Shown in pieces: positions 34,401 through 40,762 of a stretch of 64,000 bases of DNA. How positions within the stretch are numbered: the stretch's first letter is position 1; every line of letters begins with the position of its first letter. The notes beneath the pieces were generated by a model. It worked only from the letters and a program-made list of their open reading frames with translations. It had not been told where the DNA came from and did not search any database. Made by a program: the position numbers and the translations under genes. This DNA is from Luidia sarsii (Eukaryota; Echinodermata; Asteroidea; Paxillosida; Luidiidae). The stretch is from assembly GCA_949987565.1 (NCBI GenBank), contig OX465104.1, forward strand, positions 10,562,345 to 10,626,344, written 5' to 3'.

Positions 34401-37400
34401 TCCAGGCTTTCCCAAACTGGCACTGAAATGCACAGGTACATCCCAGGGGCCAATTTCATAGAGCCACTTTTAGCATGAAAAATCTTGCCCAATAAAAATC
34501 AGGTTGCCAACCAAAGTTCCACCCATATCCTAAGCTAAGGTCCCAATATTTACCGAATGGAATCTTGTTATAATCAAGTCAAACAAAGAAAGCAAAAACT
34601 GATTGGGAACTTTTGAAGAAATGGAAAAATGGGCAAAGAAAACTGTGACTAGGCCGGGACTTCTGGATTACTGTACTAGTGCTCTTCCATCTGAGCTATC
34701 CGGCCCTTAGATTGTGGCCTTCCCTAATAGTCAACTAATCTTTGCAAGGGTGGGGGCACCAGTCAGAAGTAATTCAACCATTAACTGCCGTATATCTCTA
34801 GCTCCAGGGATCACACCCCCGCTTTCATTCAGATGCAAACAACCAATTGTCGTAAACCTGGCTACAGCAGCTCAGGGAGCTTATAATCACAGAAGAATTT
34901 CCATGCTTAGCAGGGTGTTCACGCTTAAGCAGCCCTTGGAAATTGGGCCCCTGGTGAAGCTTTCCAGAACCACAGCCTAAGAACTCTTGCCACTCTGCGT
35001 TTCTCTGGACAGGACTTGAGGGCCACAGGATCGCTCACTTGGCCAAGCACTCCGTCTTCAAGCCAAGGCCGGCCGAAGGTGCAAAGCCGGAGCCCAGCGA
35101 TGCCCAGCAGGACGACTACGTGCTGAACAAACTCCTGAAGAAGTCAGGTGAGCAACGAGGACGAGGGAGAGGGAGAGCAGGGATGAAACTCCCCCAAAAC
35201 GATTTTGCCGGAGCAGTGAAAAAACCCATTCATCACCTTGGCAAAAAATCTATTTGGCCCTTAGTTGGTGGCCTTCCCCAAATAGTCTACTATCTTCACT
35301 GGGGTGGGGGCGCCGTTGTAGATCTCCATGGATCACTTCCCCCATTTGCATTGCAAGAAAATTGTTAAGAGCCTGGCTTCAGCCGTTTGGTGATCGCACG
35401 AAATTGATGCAGCTTTTTTCAATCCGTTGTTTCAATCCATATATCTATTTTAGGAATGAATAGACTTTTACAGTAGCAAGACTCTCGAGACTTGAAATAC
35501 ACAATCCATAAGCCGAAGAATATTTGCTATGGTAAGCAAAGATTTTGTACCGACAGCAACGGATTCCATGAAGTCGGGCCCAGTACTTGAGGGACTTAAG
35601 GATTCTTCTCGTTCCCTCTGAGGATAGGTGTCCACAGCGCCCTCCAGCACGACAACATCATGGCGGCGGGCAATCCGGACTACTTGCTGGTGGAGGGAGA
35701 GGCGGATAGGGTGGCTAGGGACGCCGTGCAGGCCCTGAAGCAGTCCCGGCGTCACTGCCGACGCGCGACCTCGGGAATCCCTACGCCGACCGGCTCACGT
35801 CCCCAAGGAGCCAGCACTCCTCCGCCTGCCAAAAAGTAAAAAATAAATTTAAAAAATGTGAATTGAGCTGTCTCTTAAAGCCCCTACACAACATTGGTCG
35901 AGGTCAAAGAATAGCATCCGTACGTTGTCTGATCCAACTTTTGCGTGAAATAGCACACCTGTGAAAATTTCAGCTTAATCCGCCAACCGTGTCTCGAGAA
36001 AATTGTGAAAACCGTTTTATTTGTTTTGCGAAAATGCAGCATTCAACGTAGAACTGTTCCGAAAAGTAGTTTAGATCTTGTTGAGACGTAAACGATTCCT
36101 TTCACTCTTTTCTCCCCAAATACAACATTTTAGGCAAAAATATTTCAGTGCGAGGTTTCTACTATAACCATCTTCAAACTGTATCAGTTTCATGTAAATC
36201 TGTGAACATTTCTGTTTTTCGATCTTACCAATGTTGTGTAGGGGCTTTAAGCACGTTATTTTTAGTTATTTAGTTATTTCATTAGTACATCAAACACTCT
36301 TATTGATTAGGAGATATTTCAATATTCCTCTACAGTAATCATGATAAATTCTTGATAGATAAACATGGATTTTGAAGAATGGGAAAGAAAACTTGGTCTG
36401 GGCCGGGACTAGAACCCGAGACCTCTGATTTTGCGTACCAGTGCTCTTACCGTCTGAGCATTGTTTACAAAGTTCCCGGGCAGTTTTTTCCTTGATTTGT
36501 TTGAAATAAAAGACAATGAATTATGAATGCCGCTATCACACACTGAATGTGTAATTTGTTTACTTTTCAGGCCAAGGTTTGGCCAGAAGTCCAACAGTAA
36601 GGTGACCGGTCTGTACGGAGGCGCCAAAGTATCGCCCAGTAAGGACAAGCTGAAGGTAAGACTGGAAAAGGCTATGAAAGAACTGAGAACAAAGGACTGA
36701 GATTGGGGGCCTAGTCCCAAGGAGAAAAGGCCAGTATGAAAGGGCTGAGTTCCGTCCGTTTACTTGAGCCGAAAGGTGTTGGCTGAGTGAGGTGCAATTT
36801 TGCTTGAGGGGGTTTGTTCACCAGGGATGTAAGACTTCCGGAAATGAAGTTAATTTATTTTTTATTGTTATTATTATTATTTCTTATGTGAAACTGGTGT
36901 TTCACACTGCTAAATTTGATCTGTTAAAACCCTAAAAAACTGAAGGGTGCCTGCACCCCTGCTGTGAATCTCGCAATCGCATCTCTCGGTCGCGTAAACG
37001 CTCACTCGCAGTCGCACAATATATTATTGGCCTTACGGTAATTTTCAGGAAATAACTTTGTCGATCACTTACATTCCTTGTTTCACAATTACATAGTAGA
37101 TACGAAAAGATGGAGGGTGCACCATTTGCAAAGTCCCCAACTTCATGGTGTCACTGCAAACCTCCTACATGTACTTGGTATTTCCACCAATTGCAAAGTC
37201 TCCAATTTCATGGTGTCACTGCAAACCTCCTACATGTACTTGGTATTTCCACCACGCAAACCTTTCAATCTCATGTCACCACTAGAAGCCGGCATCCCCT
37301 GCCACCAAGCCAGAGCACTTCTCGGGCACGGAGCTGCTGGAGACGGCGGCATCCAAGGTGGGCACCAAGGCAGACACCCTGCCCACCTCCCAGTCCCTGC

Positions 37401-37711
37401 TGTCCCGGATGAGGCAGAGAAACGTCACCCTGCGGGGGGCGACCGACGCCGACGGCGGTGCCCCGTCCCCCTCCCAGGCCCCGCCGCCTGTAGACGGCCC
37501 CCAGTCGGACCTTCTCTCGGACATCCGGGACTTTGTGGCCTTCCAGGCCGGCCAGGACGGCCGGGCCACCACCGCCGAGCTCCTGGCCAAGTTCAAGGCC
37601 AGGCTGCCCCCCAACGACTCGGCCCTCTTCAAGTCCATGCTGAGGGAGATCTGCTCCTACCAGCGAGTCAATGGCAGCGGAGTCTGGAGCCTCAAGGAAG
37701 ACTTCAAATGA
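16408..37711 (+). CDS. ERCC6: DNA excision repair protein ERCC-6 (CSB), complete gene of 20 coding exons
   Basis: SWI2/SNF2-family ATPase that recognises RNA polymerase II stalled at DNA damage and starts transcription-coupled nucleotide excision repair in the nucleus. Twenty exons join without a frame break to 1580 codons plus TGA (human CSB is 1493 residues). The N-terminal region (1-610) is low-complexity and charged and keeps the [19 protein letters not shown] motif (about 190-210) and the EMTPFG motif. The helicase core starts near 650. Walker A DEMGLGKT is at 682-689, DEGH at 794-797, the LSGSPMQNN motif follows, and the C-terminal lobe has [16 protein letters not shown] (1066-1081) and [11 protein letters not shown] (1096-1106). 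[13 protein letters not shown] and the C-terminal ubiquitin-binding/winged-helix region (last 70 residues, ending VWSLKEDFK) are conserved. All key ATPase motifs are intact. The gene is probably functional. Confidence 0.95.
17215..17812 (+). CDS. ERCC6: ERCC6 coding exon 2
   Basis: The acceptor is TGTGTACAG. The exon encodes a serine-rich, disordered stretch followed by the conserved N-terminal CSB block [19 protein letters not shown]. It ends in phase 2 at CAG/GTGAGG. The last ~30 bases plus donor are the seed of the intron 2 minisatellite. Confidence 0.93.
17813..19500 (+). repeat. Intron 2 purine-rich minisatellite containing 13 copies of the exon 2 donor
   Basis: Thirteen further copies of the exon 2 end (GAGCTGGACAGGGTGCTGAC, then ATATCAG/GT) follow the true donor, mostly 118 bp apart. 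Their GT dinucleotides lie at 17,908, 18,026, 18,082, 18,200, 18,318, 18,436, 18,554, 18,672, 18,767, 18,885, 18,944, 19,000 and 19,128. The rest of each unit is GGGAGGGAGAGGGAAGAG-type purine DNA. From about 19,160 to 19,500 only the purine-rich part continues, without donor copies. The strand asymmetry is extreme. Confidence 0.92.
19742..19880 (+). CDS. ERCC6: ERCC6 coding exon 3
   Basis: The acceptor is TCTGTGCAG; the split Arg codon is completed by the first base. It encodes [20 protein letters not shown] to RTKRENK and ends in phase 0 at GTACCG. It corresponds to the helical N-terminal region before the acidic part of CSB. Confidence 0.88.
19984..20235. mobile_element. MITE with CAGGGATGTAAG ends, copy 1 (ERCC6 intron 3)
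   Basis: Ends are CAGGGATGTGAG and CTTACATCCCTG. The interior has AAGGGCGCCTGCACCCCTGC and CGCAATCGCATCTCTCGGT, shared with the copy at 36,822-37,080. A fragment is at 32,905-32,960. It is non-coding. Confidence 0.8.
20663..20759 (+). CDS. ERCC6: ERCC6 coding exon 4
   Basis: It is bounded by TTCCCTCAG and GTGAGC, phase 0 in and phase 1 out. It encodes [20 protein letters not shown] and an acidic end (HASDDEEG), matching the KQKHLQAILGG helix of vertebrate CSB in style and position. Confidence 0.9.
21041..21754 (+). CDS. ERCC6: ERCC6 coding exon 5
   Basis: This is a long exon of 714 bp with acceptor CCCGTCTTAG and donor GTAAGC, phase 1 to 1. It carries the conserved [14 protein letters not shown] block, then proline-, lysine/arginine- and acid-rich disordered sequence with likely nuclear-localisation clusters ([16 protein letters not shown]). 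Codon use is strikingly GC-rich at third positions. The equivalent vertebrate region is the acidic/NLS part. Confidence 0.92.
22351..22524. repeat. Fold-back element with CTGCAGCCGATTTC ends (intron 5)
   Basis: It begins CTGCAGCCGATTTCACG and ends GAAATCGGCTGCAG. Inside, TTGCGTAACTTACGCAA-type palindromes occur twice. It is a small hairpin-forming MITE. Confidence 0.8.
22806..23013 (+). CDS. ERCC6: ERCC6 coding exon 6
   Basis: The acceptor is TCTCTCTCTCTCAG and the donor GTGAGT. It encodes a Lys/Arg/Ser-rich linker with [11 protein letters not shown] and ends [12 protein letters not shown], matching the YYKQRL segment just before the ATPase core. Phase is 1 in and 2 out. Confidence 0.93.
23160..23245 (+). 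repeat. tRNA-derived SINE fragment (intron 6)
   Basis: GATAGCTCAGGTTGTAAGGG resembles a tRNA A-box region, and CTCAAGTCCCGGTGG resembles a B-box. Similar units occur at 53.82 kb and, inverted, at 34.67 and 36.40 kb. It does not fold as a functional tRNA. Confidence 0.5.
23626..23760 (+). CDS. ERCC6: ERCC6 coding exon 7
   Basis: The acceptor is CGTACTGCAG and the donor GTGAGC. It encodes a charged helix ([20 protein letters not shown]) followed by [19 protein letters not shown], equivalent to the FKVPGFLFKKLFKYQ entry into the helicase core. Phase is 2 to 2. Confidence 0.95.
23873..24098 (+). repeat. Intron 7 TTTTTCCAG tandem array
   Basis: About 25 units of TTTTTCCAG/TGTTTCCAG lie in direct orientation. 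Each unit is a pyrimidine run ending in CAG, which is the form of a 3' splice site. The true acceptor of exon 8 is 520 bp further on. Confidence 0.9.
24619..24771 (+). CDS. ERCC6: ERCC6 coding exon 8 (Walker A)
   Basis: It encodes [19 protein letters not shown] and the ATP-binding [10 protein letters not shown] motif (Lys688). The acceptor is TTGGCTTCAG. The 3' end is AG/GCAAGT, a GC donor; joining there to exon 9 restores [20 protein letters not shown] in frame, and no usable GT is closer. Confidence 0.96.
24815..26305. repeat. Intron 8 54-bp satellite, about 27 copies
   Basis: The unit is 54 bp (CCTTCTCCAAAACCTTATCT, then TGATCCACTGTCTTAACCC, AAACCTGGATTAGGG). Copies are over 90% alike. 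Variants such as GAGCCACTG with CCAAGCCTGG recur at intervals, suggesting higher-order duplication. Because 54 is a multiple of three, a 376-codon antisense frame with an 18-residue period is open; I regard it as spurious. Confidence 0.95.
26385..26535. repeat. Dispersed repeat upstream of ERCC6 exon 9
   Basis: GAGCCACTGGCTCTTTTCAG, GAGAAGTGCTACATGGTGTC and TATTTCCACCATGCAAA blocks are shared with 27,290-27,510, 37,100-37,275 and 41,815-41,945. The element reaches to within tens of bases of the exon 9 acceptor. Confidence 0.65.
26537..26672 (+). CDS. ERCC6: ERCC6 coding exon 9
   Basis: It encodes [20 protein letters not shown] and [20 protein letters not shown] (helicase motif Ia region). 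The acceptor is TGCGATCAG and the donor GTGCGT; phase is 2 to 0. It closely follows human CSB. Confidence 0.96.
26690..27175. repeat. Intron 9 C-rich 18-bp array
   Basis: Units of about 18 bp (CCCCACCTCTTACCCATAC and variants with TTTCCCCTACCCAAACTC) are arranged in larger blocks of about 120 bp. The strand is almost free of G. The 148-189-codon frames on both strands are by-products of the period. Confidence 0.93.
27285..27520. repeat. Dispersed repeat upstream of ERCC6 exon 10
   Basis: It has the same blocks as the repeat before exon 9, including an inverted pair (GTACTCTGTCC and GGTCAGAGTACAC). It ends ACCTTCAAGTCTTC, about 35 bp before the exon 10 acceptor. Confidence 0.65.
27548..27718 (+). 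CDS. ERCC6: ERCC6 coding exon 10 (DEGH box)
   Basis: It encodes [19 protein letters not shown] to the Walker B motif [16 protein letters not shown] (DEGH at 794-797) and ends CKQ at GTAACG. The acceptor is GGATTCACAG; phase is 0 to 0. Confidence 0.97.
28113..28280. repeat. Degraded pogo-like MITE (intron 10)
   Basis: TA followed by CAGTGGAACGTGCTATAATG starts this element. Its interior (CCCGGGATCC, AATTGTTCGGTA, TGTACACAAATT) is the same as the better preserved copy at 39,132-39,286 in inverted orientation. The right end is decayed. Confidence 0.6.
28422..28598 (+). CDS. ERCC6: ERCC6 coding exon 11
   Basis: It encodes [20 protein letters not shown] (helicase motif III) through [20 protein letters not shown] to ATRVQ. 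The acceptor is TGTCTCCGCAG and the donor GTGAGC; phase is 0 to 0. Confidence 0.97.
28640..29365. repeat. Intron 11 21-bp array with 186-bp higher-order unit
   Basis: The basic unit resembles GAGGTCTCGGTCTTGGGCAAT (21 bp) with frequent substitutions. A block of 186 bp at about 28,848-29,033 recurs almost unchanged at 29,034-29,219. All frames inside the array are by-products of the period. Confidence 0.92.
29534..29746 (+). CDS. ERCC6: ERCC6 coding exon 12
   Basis: It encodes [20 protein letters not shown] and [20 protein letters not shown] to LNRQYQ, linking the two helicase lobes. The acceptor is CCTCACAG and the donor GTAAAA; phase is 0 to 0. Confidence 0.97.
29775..30150. repeat. Tandem duplication of about 200 bp in intron 12
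   Basis: GTTGACATGTCACACAGCCC with CAAACTGTACGCTCGGTTGG at about 29,837-29,925 is repeated at about 30,029-30,113. The two copies differ by small changes. I see no coding function. Confidence 0.7.
30270..30395. repeat. Fold-back, GTTTCGATCC family (intron 12)
   Basis: AGTGGGCCTGACGTTTCGAT and CAGGACCTTTCTCAAAGGC are followed within a few bases by their inverted copies, ending ACGTCAGGCCCACTAAAT. This is the cleanest hairpin of the family in the window. Confidence 0.8.
30627..30860 (+). CDS. ERCC6: ERCC6 coding exon 13
   Basis: It encodes [20 protein letters not shown], a variable linker, then [20 protein letters not shown] and VLLFSQSKQ (motif IV). The acceptor is TTTAATGCAG. The donor is a weak GTCTGG, and a MITE begins right there. 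Phase is 0 to 0. Confidence 0.95.
30863..31110. mobile_element. MITE with CCAGGGGCCAATTTCATA-type ends, at the exon 13 donor
   Basis: It starts TGGGGCCAATTTCATAAAGC immediately after the GT of the intron 13 donor and ends TCTATGAAATTGGGCCCTGG. Related elements are at 16,518-16,588, 34,442-34,958 and about 62,028. The interior includes TTTTCACGCATAAGCGGC. It is non-coding. Confidence 0.75.
31604..31711 (+). CDS. ERCC6: ERCC6 coding exon 14
   Basis: It encodes [20 protein letters not shown] and [16 protein letters not shown] (helicase lobe 2). The acceptor is CGCCTTTCAG and the donor GTGAGT; phase is 0 to 0, 36 codons. Confidence 0.96.
32085..32565. repeat. Head-to-head tRNA-derived SINE pair (intron 14)
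   Basis: An inverted copy at about 32,085-32,250 (TGCCTGATGAAAAAATTCAG, then TCGACTCCTG) faces a second, partly inverted segment. The direct copy at about 32,420-32,560 has GTTAAGATTTCTACACTAG, a B-box-like GGGTTCAAATCCC and the tail CATCAGGCATCGGGCAAAGC. Confidence 0.6.
32636..32850 (+). CDS. ERCC6: ERCC6 coding exon 15 (motifs V and VI)
   Basis: It encodes [40 protein letters not shown] and [20 protein letters not shown] to YHR. The arginine-finger motif [11 protein letters not shown] is intact. The acceptor is ACAATCAG and the donor GTGAGT; phase is 0 to 2. Confidence 0.98.
32965..33200. repeat. GTTTCGATCC-family copies in inverted order (intron 15)
   Basis: One half (GGTCCTGCTAGGATCGAAACG, then GTCATTGAGCAGTTTGC) is followed by the other (GCAAACTGCTTACGTACTAA, then CCTGACGTTTTGATCC). 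They are arranged tail to tail, the reverse of the usual order, so either two copies abut or one is inverted. Confidence 0.65.
33574..34079 (+). CDS. ERCC6: ERCC6 coding exon 16
   Basis: It encodes [20 protein letters not shown] and [13 protein letters not shown], then [13 protein letters not shown], all conserved in CSB, followed by a disordered basic tail ending KKKRKKDA. The acceptor is TGGCGGCAG and the donor GTAAGT; phase is 2 to 1. The disordered part is much shorter than in human. Confidence 0.96.
34095..34225. repeat. GTTTCGATCC-family fold-back just after the exon 16 donor
   Basis: It starts about 16 bp into intron 16 after a poly-C run. It shows CGTTTCGATCCTAGCAGGAC and its inverted copy, then TATGTATTGCAGGTCATTTT. 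Confidence 0.7.
35013..35147 (+). CDS. ERCC6: ERCC6 coding exon 17
   Basis: It encodes [19 protein letters not shown] and [13 protein letters not shown]; the latter is a conserved CSB C-terminal motif. The acceptor is TCTCTGGACAG and the donor GTGAGC; phase is 1 to 1. Confidence 0.95.
35628..35835 (+). CDS. ERCC6: ERCC6 coding exon 18
   Basis: It encodes [20 protein letters not shown] and [20 protein letters not shown] to SGIPTPTGS, matching the vertebrate VHSVMKHDAIMDG block. The acceptor is GAGGATAG and the donor GTAAAA; phase is 1 to 2. Confidence 0.95.
36571..36655 (+). CDS. ERCC6: ERCC6 coding exon 19
   Basis: It encodes [28 protein letters not shown] in short form, with RFGQKSNS matching the vertebrate RFGKKRNSN motif. 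The acceptor is TTACTTTTCAG and the donor GTAAGA; phase is 2 to 0. Confidence 0.92.
36822..37080. mobile_element. MITE with CAGGGATGTAAG ends, copy 2 (ERCC6 intron 19)
   Basis: It begins CAGGGATGTAAGACTTCCGG and ends CTTACATTCCTTG. The interior matches the copy in intron 3 (GGGTGCCTGCACCCCTGCTG, CGCAATCGCATCTCTCGG). Confidence 0.8.
37286..37711 (+). CDS. ERCC6: ERCC6 terminal coding exon 20
   Basis: It encodes [31 protein letters not shown] and the C-terminal winged-helix/ubiquitin-binding region ([20 protein letters not shown] to WSLKEDFK), then TGA. The acceptor is CACCACTAG, and most of its upstream 180 bp is a dispersed repeat. Two UGA codons six codons apart end the frame, which then reopens. 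Confidence 0.96.
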   Translation, partial: KPASPATKPEHFSGTELLETAASKVGTKADTLPTSQSLLSRMRQRNVTLRGATDADGGAPSPSQAPPPVDGPQSDLLSDIRDFVAFQAGQDGRATTAELLAKFKARLPPNDSALFKSMLREICSYQRVNGSGVWSLKEDFK

Positions 37712-37729
37712 GAAGATGTACATCTGTGA

Positions 37730-38329
37730 AGGGACGGCAGTGATGACAGTGATGGCAGTGATGACAGTGATGGCAGTGATGGCAGTGATGGCTATTATGA
37801 CAGTGATGGCAGTGATGACTGTGATGGCTATTATGACAGTGATGGCAGTGATGACTGTGATGGCTATTATGACAGTGATGGCAGTGATGACAGTGATGGC
37901 TATTATGACAGTGATGGCTATTATGACAGTGATGGCAGTGATGACAGTGATGGCTATTATGACAGTGATGGCAGTGATGACTGTGATGGCTATTATGACA
38001 GTGATGGCAGTGATGACAGTGATGGCTATTATGACAGTGATGGCAGTGATGACAGTGATGGCTATGATGACAGTGATGGCTATGATGACAGTGATGGCAG
38101 TGATGACAGTGATGGCTATGATGACAGTGATGGCTATTATGACAGTGATGGCAGTGATGACAGTGATGGCTATGATGACAGTGATGGCTATGATGACGGT
38201 GATGATGGTGATTACGTAGGTGACGGCGATTATGACGAAGATGGCAACGGTGGCGATGATGCCGATGGTGGCAATGAAGAAGACGATGATGATGATGTCG
38301 ATTTTGCTGTAGACAGATATGGATTGTGA
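37730..38329 (+). other. In-frame acidic tail beyond the ERCC6 stop (tandem repeat, possible readthrough extension)
   Basis: After TGA at 37,709 and a second TGA at 37,727, the same frame stays open for 199 codons to TGA at 38,327. Up to about 38,200 it is a triplet-preserving repeat encoding DSDGSDD, DSDGYYDSDG and DSDGYDD units. The remainder (GDYVGDGDYDEDGNGGDDAD to VDFAVDRYGL) is not a simple repeat but is still acidic. A second plus-strand frame and a histidine-rich minus frame are also open in the repeat. I infer either a 3' UTR satellite, a readthrough extension or a decayed coding tail. Confidence 0.55.
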
Positions 38330-38725
38330 TCACATTGAATTCAATGATTTGATTGTGATCACATTGATCACAACGATTTGATTTTGATTTCATTGAACAC
38401 AACCGCGACAATTTTGATTGTGATCAAATTGAACACAATCATTGTGATCAAATTGAACACAATGATTTTGATCAAATTGATCACAATGATTGGATTCTAA
38501 TCACATTGATCACAATGATTTGATTGTGACCACAGTCCAATCATTTGTAACAAAATCAAATCATTTTGATCACAATTAAATAACTGATATCAATCAAATC
38601 ATTTTTATCACAATTAAATCACCGTGATATCAATCAAATCATTTTGATCACAATTGAATCACCGTGATATCAATCAAATCATTTTGATCACAATTAAATC
38701 ACTGTGATATCAATCAAATCATTAA
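38330..38725. repeat. Degenerate GATCACAAT repeat
   Basis: Many diverged units combine TTGATCACAATGATTTGATT and AATCAAATCATTTTGATCAC. The first half is mostly in one orientation and the second half in the other, so the region can fold back. It follows directly on the acidic repeat and is AT-rich. Confidence 0.85.
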
Positions 38726-39131
38726 AGTTGGTGACATCCAATTTGAAATTCCTTACCTCAAGGTTATTTACACATCTGAAATTAATCTTTGTTATTTGTA
38801 TCCAACTGTCATAAATTTCAACTCAAGATTTTAATTCTCAGGAAGAAGAGGTTGCTTTGTTTTCGAATGGATCAAATATTTTGGGGGGGGAAATGATGCT
38901 GAGGAAATATATTTCCTTATTCTCAGCTTCACATGATTTGAGTAGCCAGTACTTCTCAAGAAAATTGAGAGCTTGTCATTTTGATCCTAGGAGAACCTTT
39001 CTCAGAGGCAGAATTTTGAATCTGCTTCTCAGAAAGGTTGTGCTAGGATCAAAACATCAGGCCCTCTCCATCTTTGAAATTTACATTTTGGTCAATTAAG
39101 CCGGTAAGCTGATTTGCACCATTTGTGTGTG

Positions 39132-39286
39132 CAGTGGAACATCGCTATAACGAACGCCGATATACTGAACATTCGGCTATAACGAACATGCCCTTTGGCT
39201 CCCGATTTCTGTGTACAAAAGATGTGGCCGCTTTACCGAACAATTTTCATGGATCCCGGGGTGTTTGTTATAGCGATGTTCCACTG
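39132..39286. mobile_element. Pogo-like MITE with CAGTGGAACATCGC ends
   Basis: The element has ends CAGTGGAACATCGCTATAAC and GTTATAGCGATGTTCCACTG, and is followed by TA. This end structure and TA target resemble the pogo/Tigger group of the Tc1-mariner superfamily (family knowledge). There is no transposase frame. A decayed relative is in ERCC6 intron 10. Confidence 0.75.
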
Positions 39287-40368
39287 TAAAACTTTAACCA
39301 GCACTTCACGTACTACAAAAAGGGTCCCTTCCTCAAGTTCATATTCAGAGGATGGTGCTGGCAATACTTTTATGGCGTTGTTTAATCAAAGCAAGTCTCG
39401 GTGTTGCACTGCCAAATTGTTGGTCAAACTATGCCCAATGTTCATTCAGATGTCAATAGTGTACTGTATTACAGAACAGTACCGTCAACCAATCTAGAAT
39501 GGGGATTTTACTAAAATGTCGGCACTGTAGGGCAAGCTCTCAGTACTGGATAGTTCCCGAGCCAAATACTTGCTGAATTGTGTCTATTTGTGCATTTCAT
39601 TGATATCTGAACAAACTTTTGCGCAAGGAGTGACCAACTTTTTTTCTTGCTTTGTGTAATGGTTCTGAGGGCAGACAATGCCTTGTCTTAATTTAAGGTT
39701 CTCTCTGCACATTCATGTATAACCCTCCCAGAAAATCCATCATCCACCAAACTAACTGTAGCACTCAGTGAAGATTTTATATTTCTGTATCGGAGATAAA
39801 CATTGGAAGTTTTATACACTTGGTTATCAGGACAGGATACCCTTTTTTTACAATTGATATTCTGTAAAAAAAAAATAATAATACTCTCAGAAATAGACTG
39901 GTTTGTATTACATGTATTGAGATGGGGCTTTATGTTATACTGTACAAATAATTATGTATTCATGCCACCCTGGGCAATCTAAGGCTTGCTTTTGACCATC
40001 GAAGTTAAATCTGAATTTGACCACCTTTCCATCTCTCGCGCTATCAAAAAGATATTATACATGTACATGTATATAACGGGACAGACCTGTGAAGAGCAAC
40101 CACAACACCGCATAACCTCACATGTTCACTGGTTCCACGCCGCCACAATAGTATTATTCTTGCCAGGGAACCTGGGATCCCCTATTGAACGTGCGAGGTT
40201 GCGTTGTTGTGGTTGAGTTTCATACGTCTGTACTGCTTTATACTTCATCAGAACTGAGTCTTCAGTGAGTGACTGTTATGTTTCGAACCACCTAATTTGT
40301 GCAATGAGAGCTTAAACTAAGAAAGTGACCAACTATTTTCTTTGTCGAACGCAGATGGCTGCGTTATT

Positions 40369-40462
40369 CAGTGCGTTCGATTACCCCGGAGACGCACGGT
40401 TGGCTGTGACAGCATTACCCCTAACTTACACAGCGTTGAAGGGAAGCTAATCGAACGCACCT
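40369..40462. repeat. Small fold-back with GTGCGTTCGAT ends, copy 1
   Basis: It starts CAGTGCGTTCGAT and ends ATCGAACGCACC, with about 70 bp between. A second copy is at 49,225-49,371. Confidence 0.7.
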
Positions 40463-40523
40463 TCTATAGCGCCATCGTGTACGTTCATTTAACAATGGCC
40501 GCTATGCCTAACTACATGTATGT

Positions 40524-40762
40524 CCGTTTATGAAATGAAGGCTTAGGGCTCGGTCTCAGGCTTCGTCTCCGTCTGACAAAACATAGAAATCCATGTCGTG
40601 GTTTGTCGCCGAATTTGTCTGTTGGTTTGATATAGGTACAGGGTATTCCCAAAGAAACTGGGGCCAAACACTTGTCTTAAGTTGCCTGTAATATAACGAG
40701 TAAGAGAAATATGACCGAAGCCTAAGCCCGGGCCTAAGCCTTCATTTTGGTAAACGGCCTAT
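40524..40762. mobile_element. MITE, GGCCGTTTTCGAAATGAAGG family, copy 2
   Basis: It is clearly the same family as 14,812 and 42,808 (AAATGAAGGCTTAGG, CTCCGTCTGACAAAAC, GGTATTCCCAAAGAAACTGG, CCTAAGCCTTCATTT). The left terminus is damaged. Confidence 0.75.

Noticed and set aside
37704..38411. 235-codon histidine-rich minus frame and 182-codon plus frame (MTVMA)
   Set aside because: Both are other frames of the acidic triplet repeat. Only the frame continuous with ERCC6 stays open through the non-repeat end.
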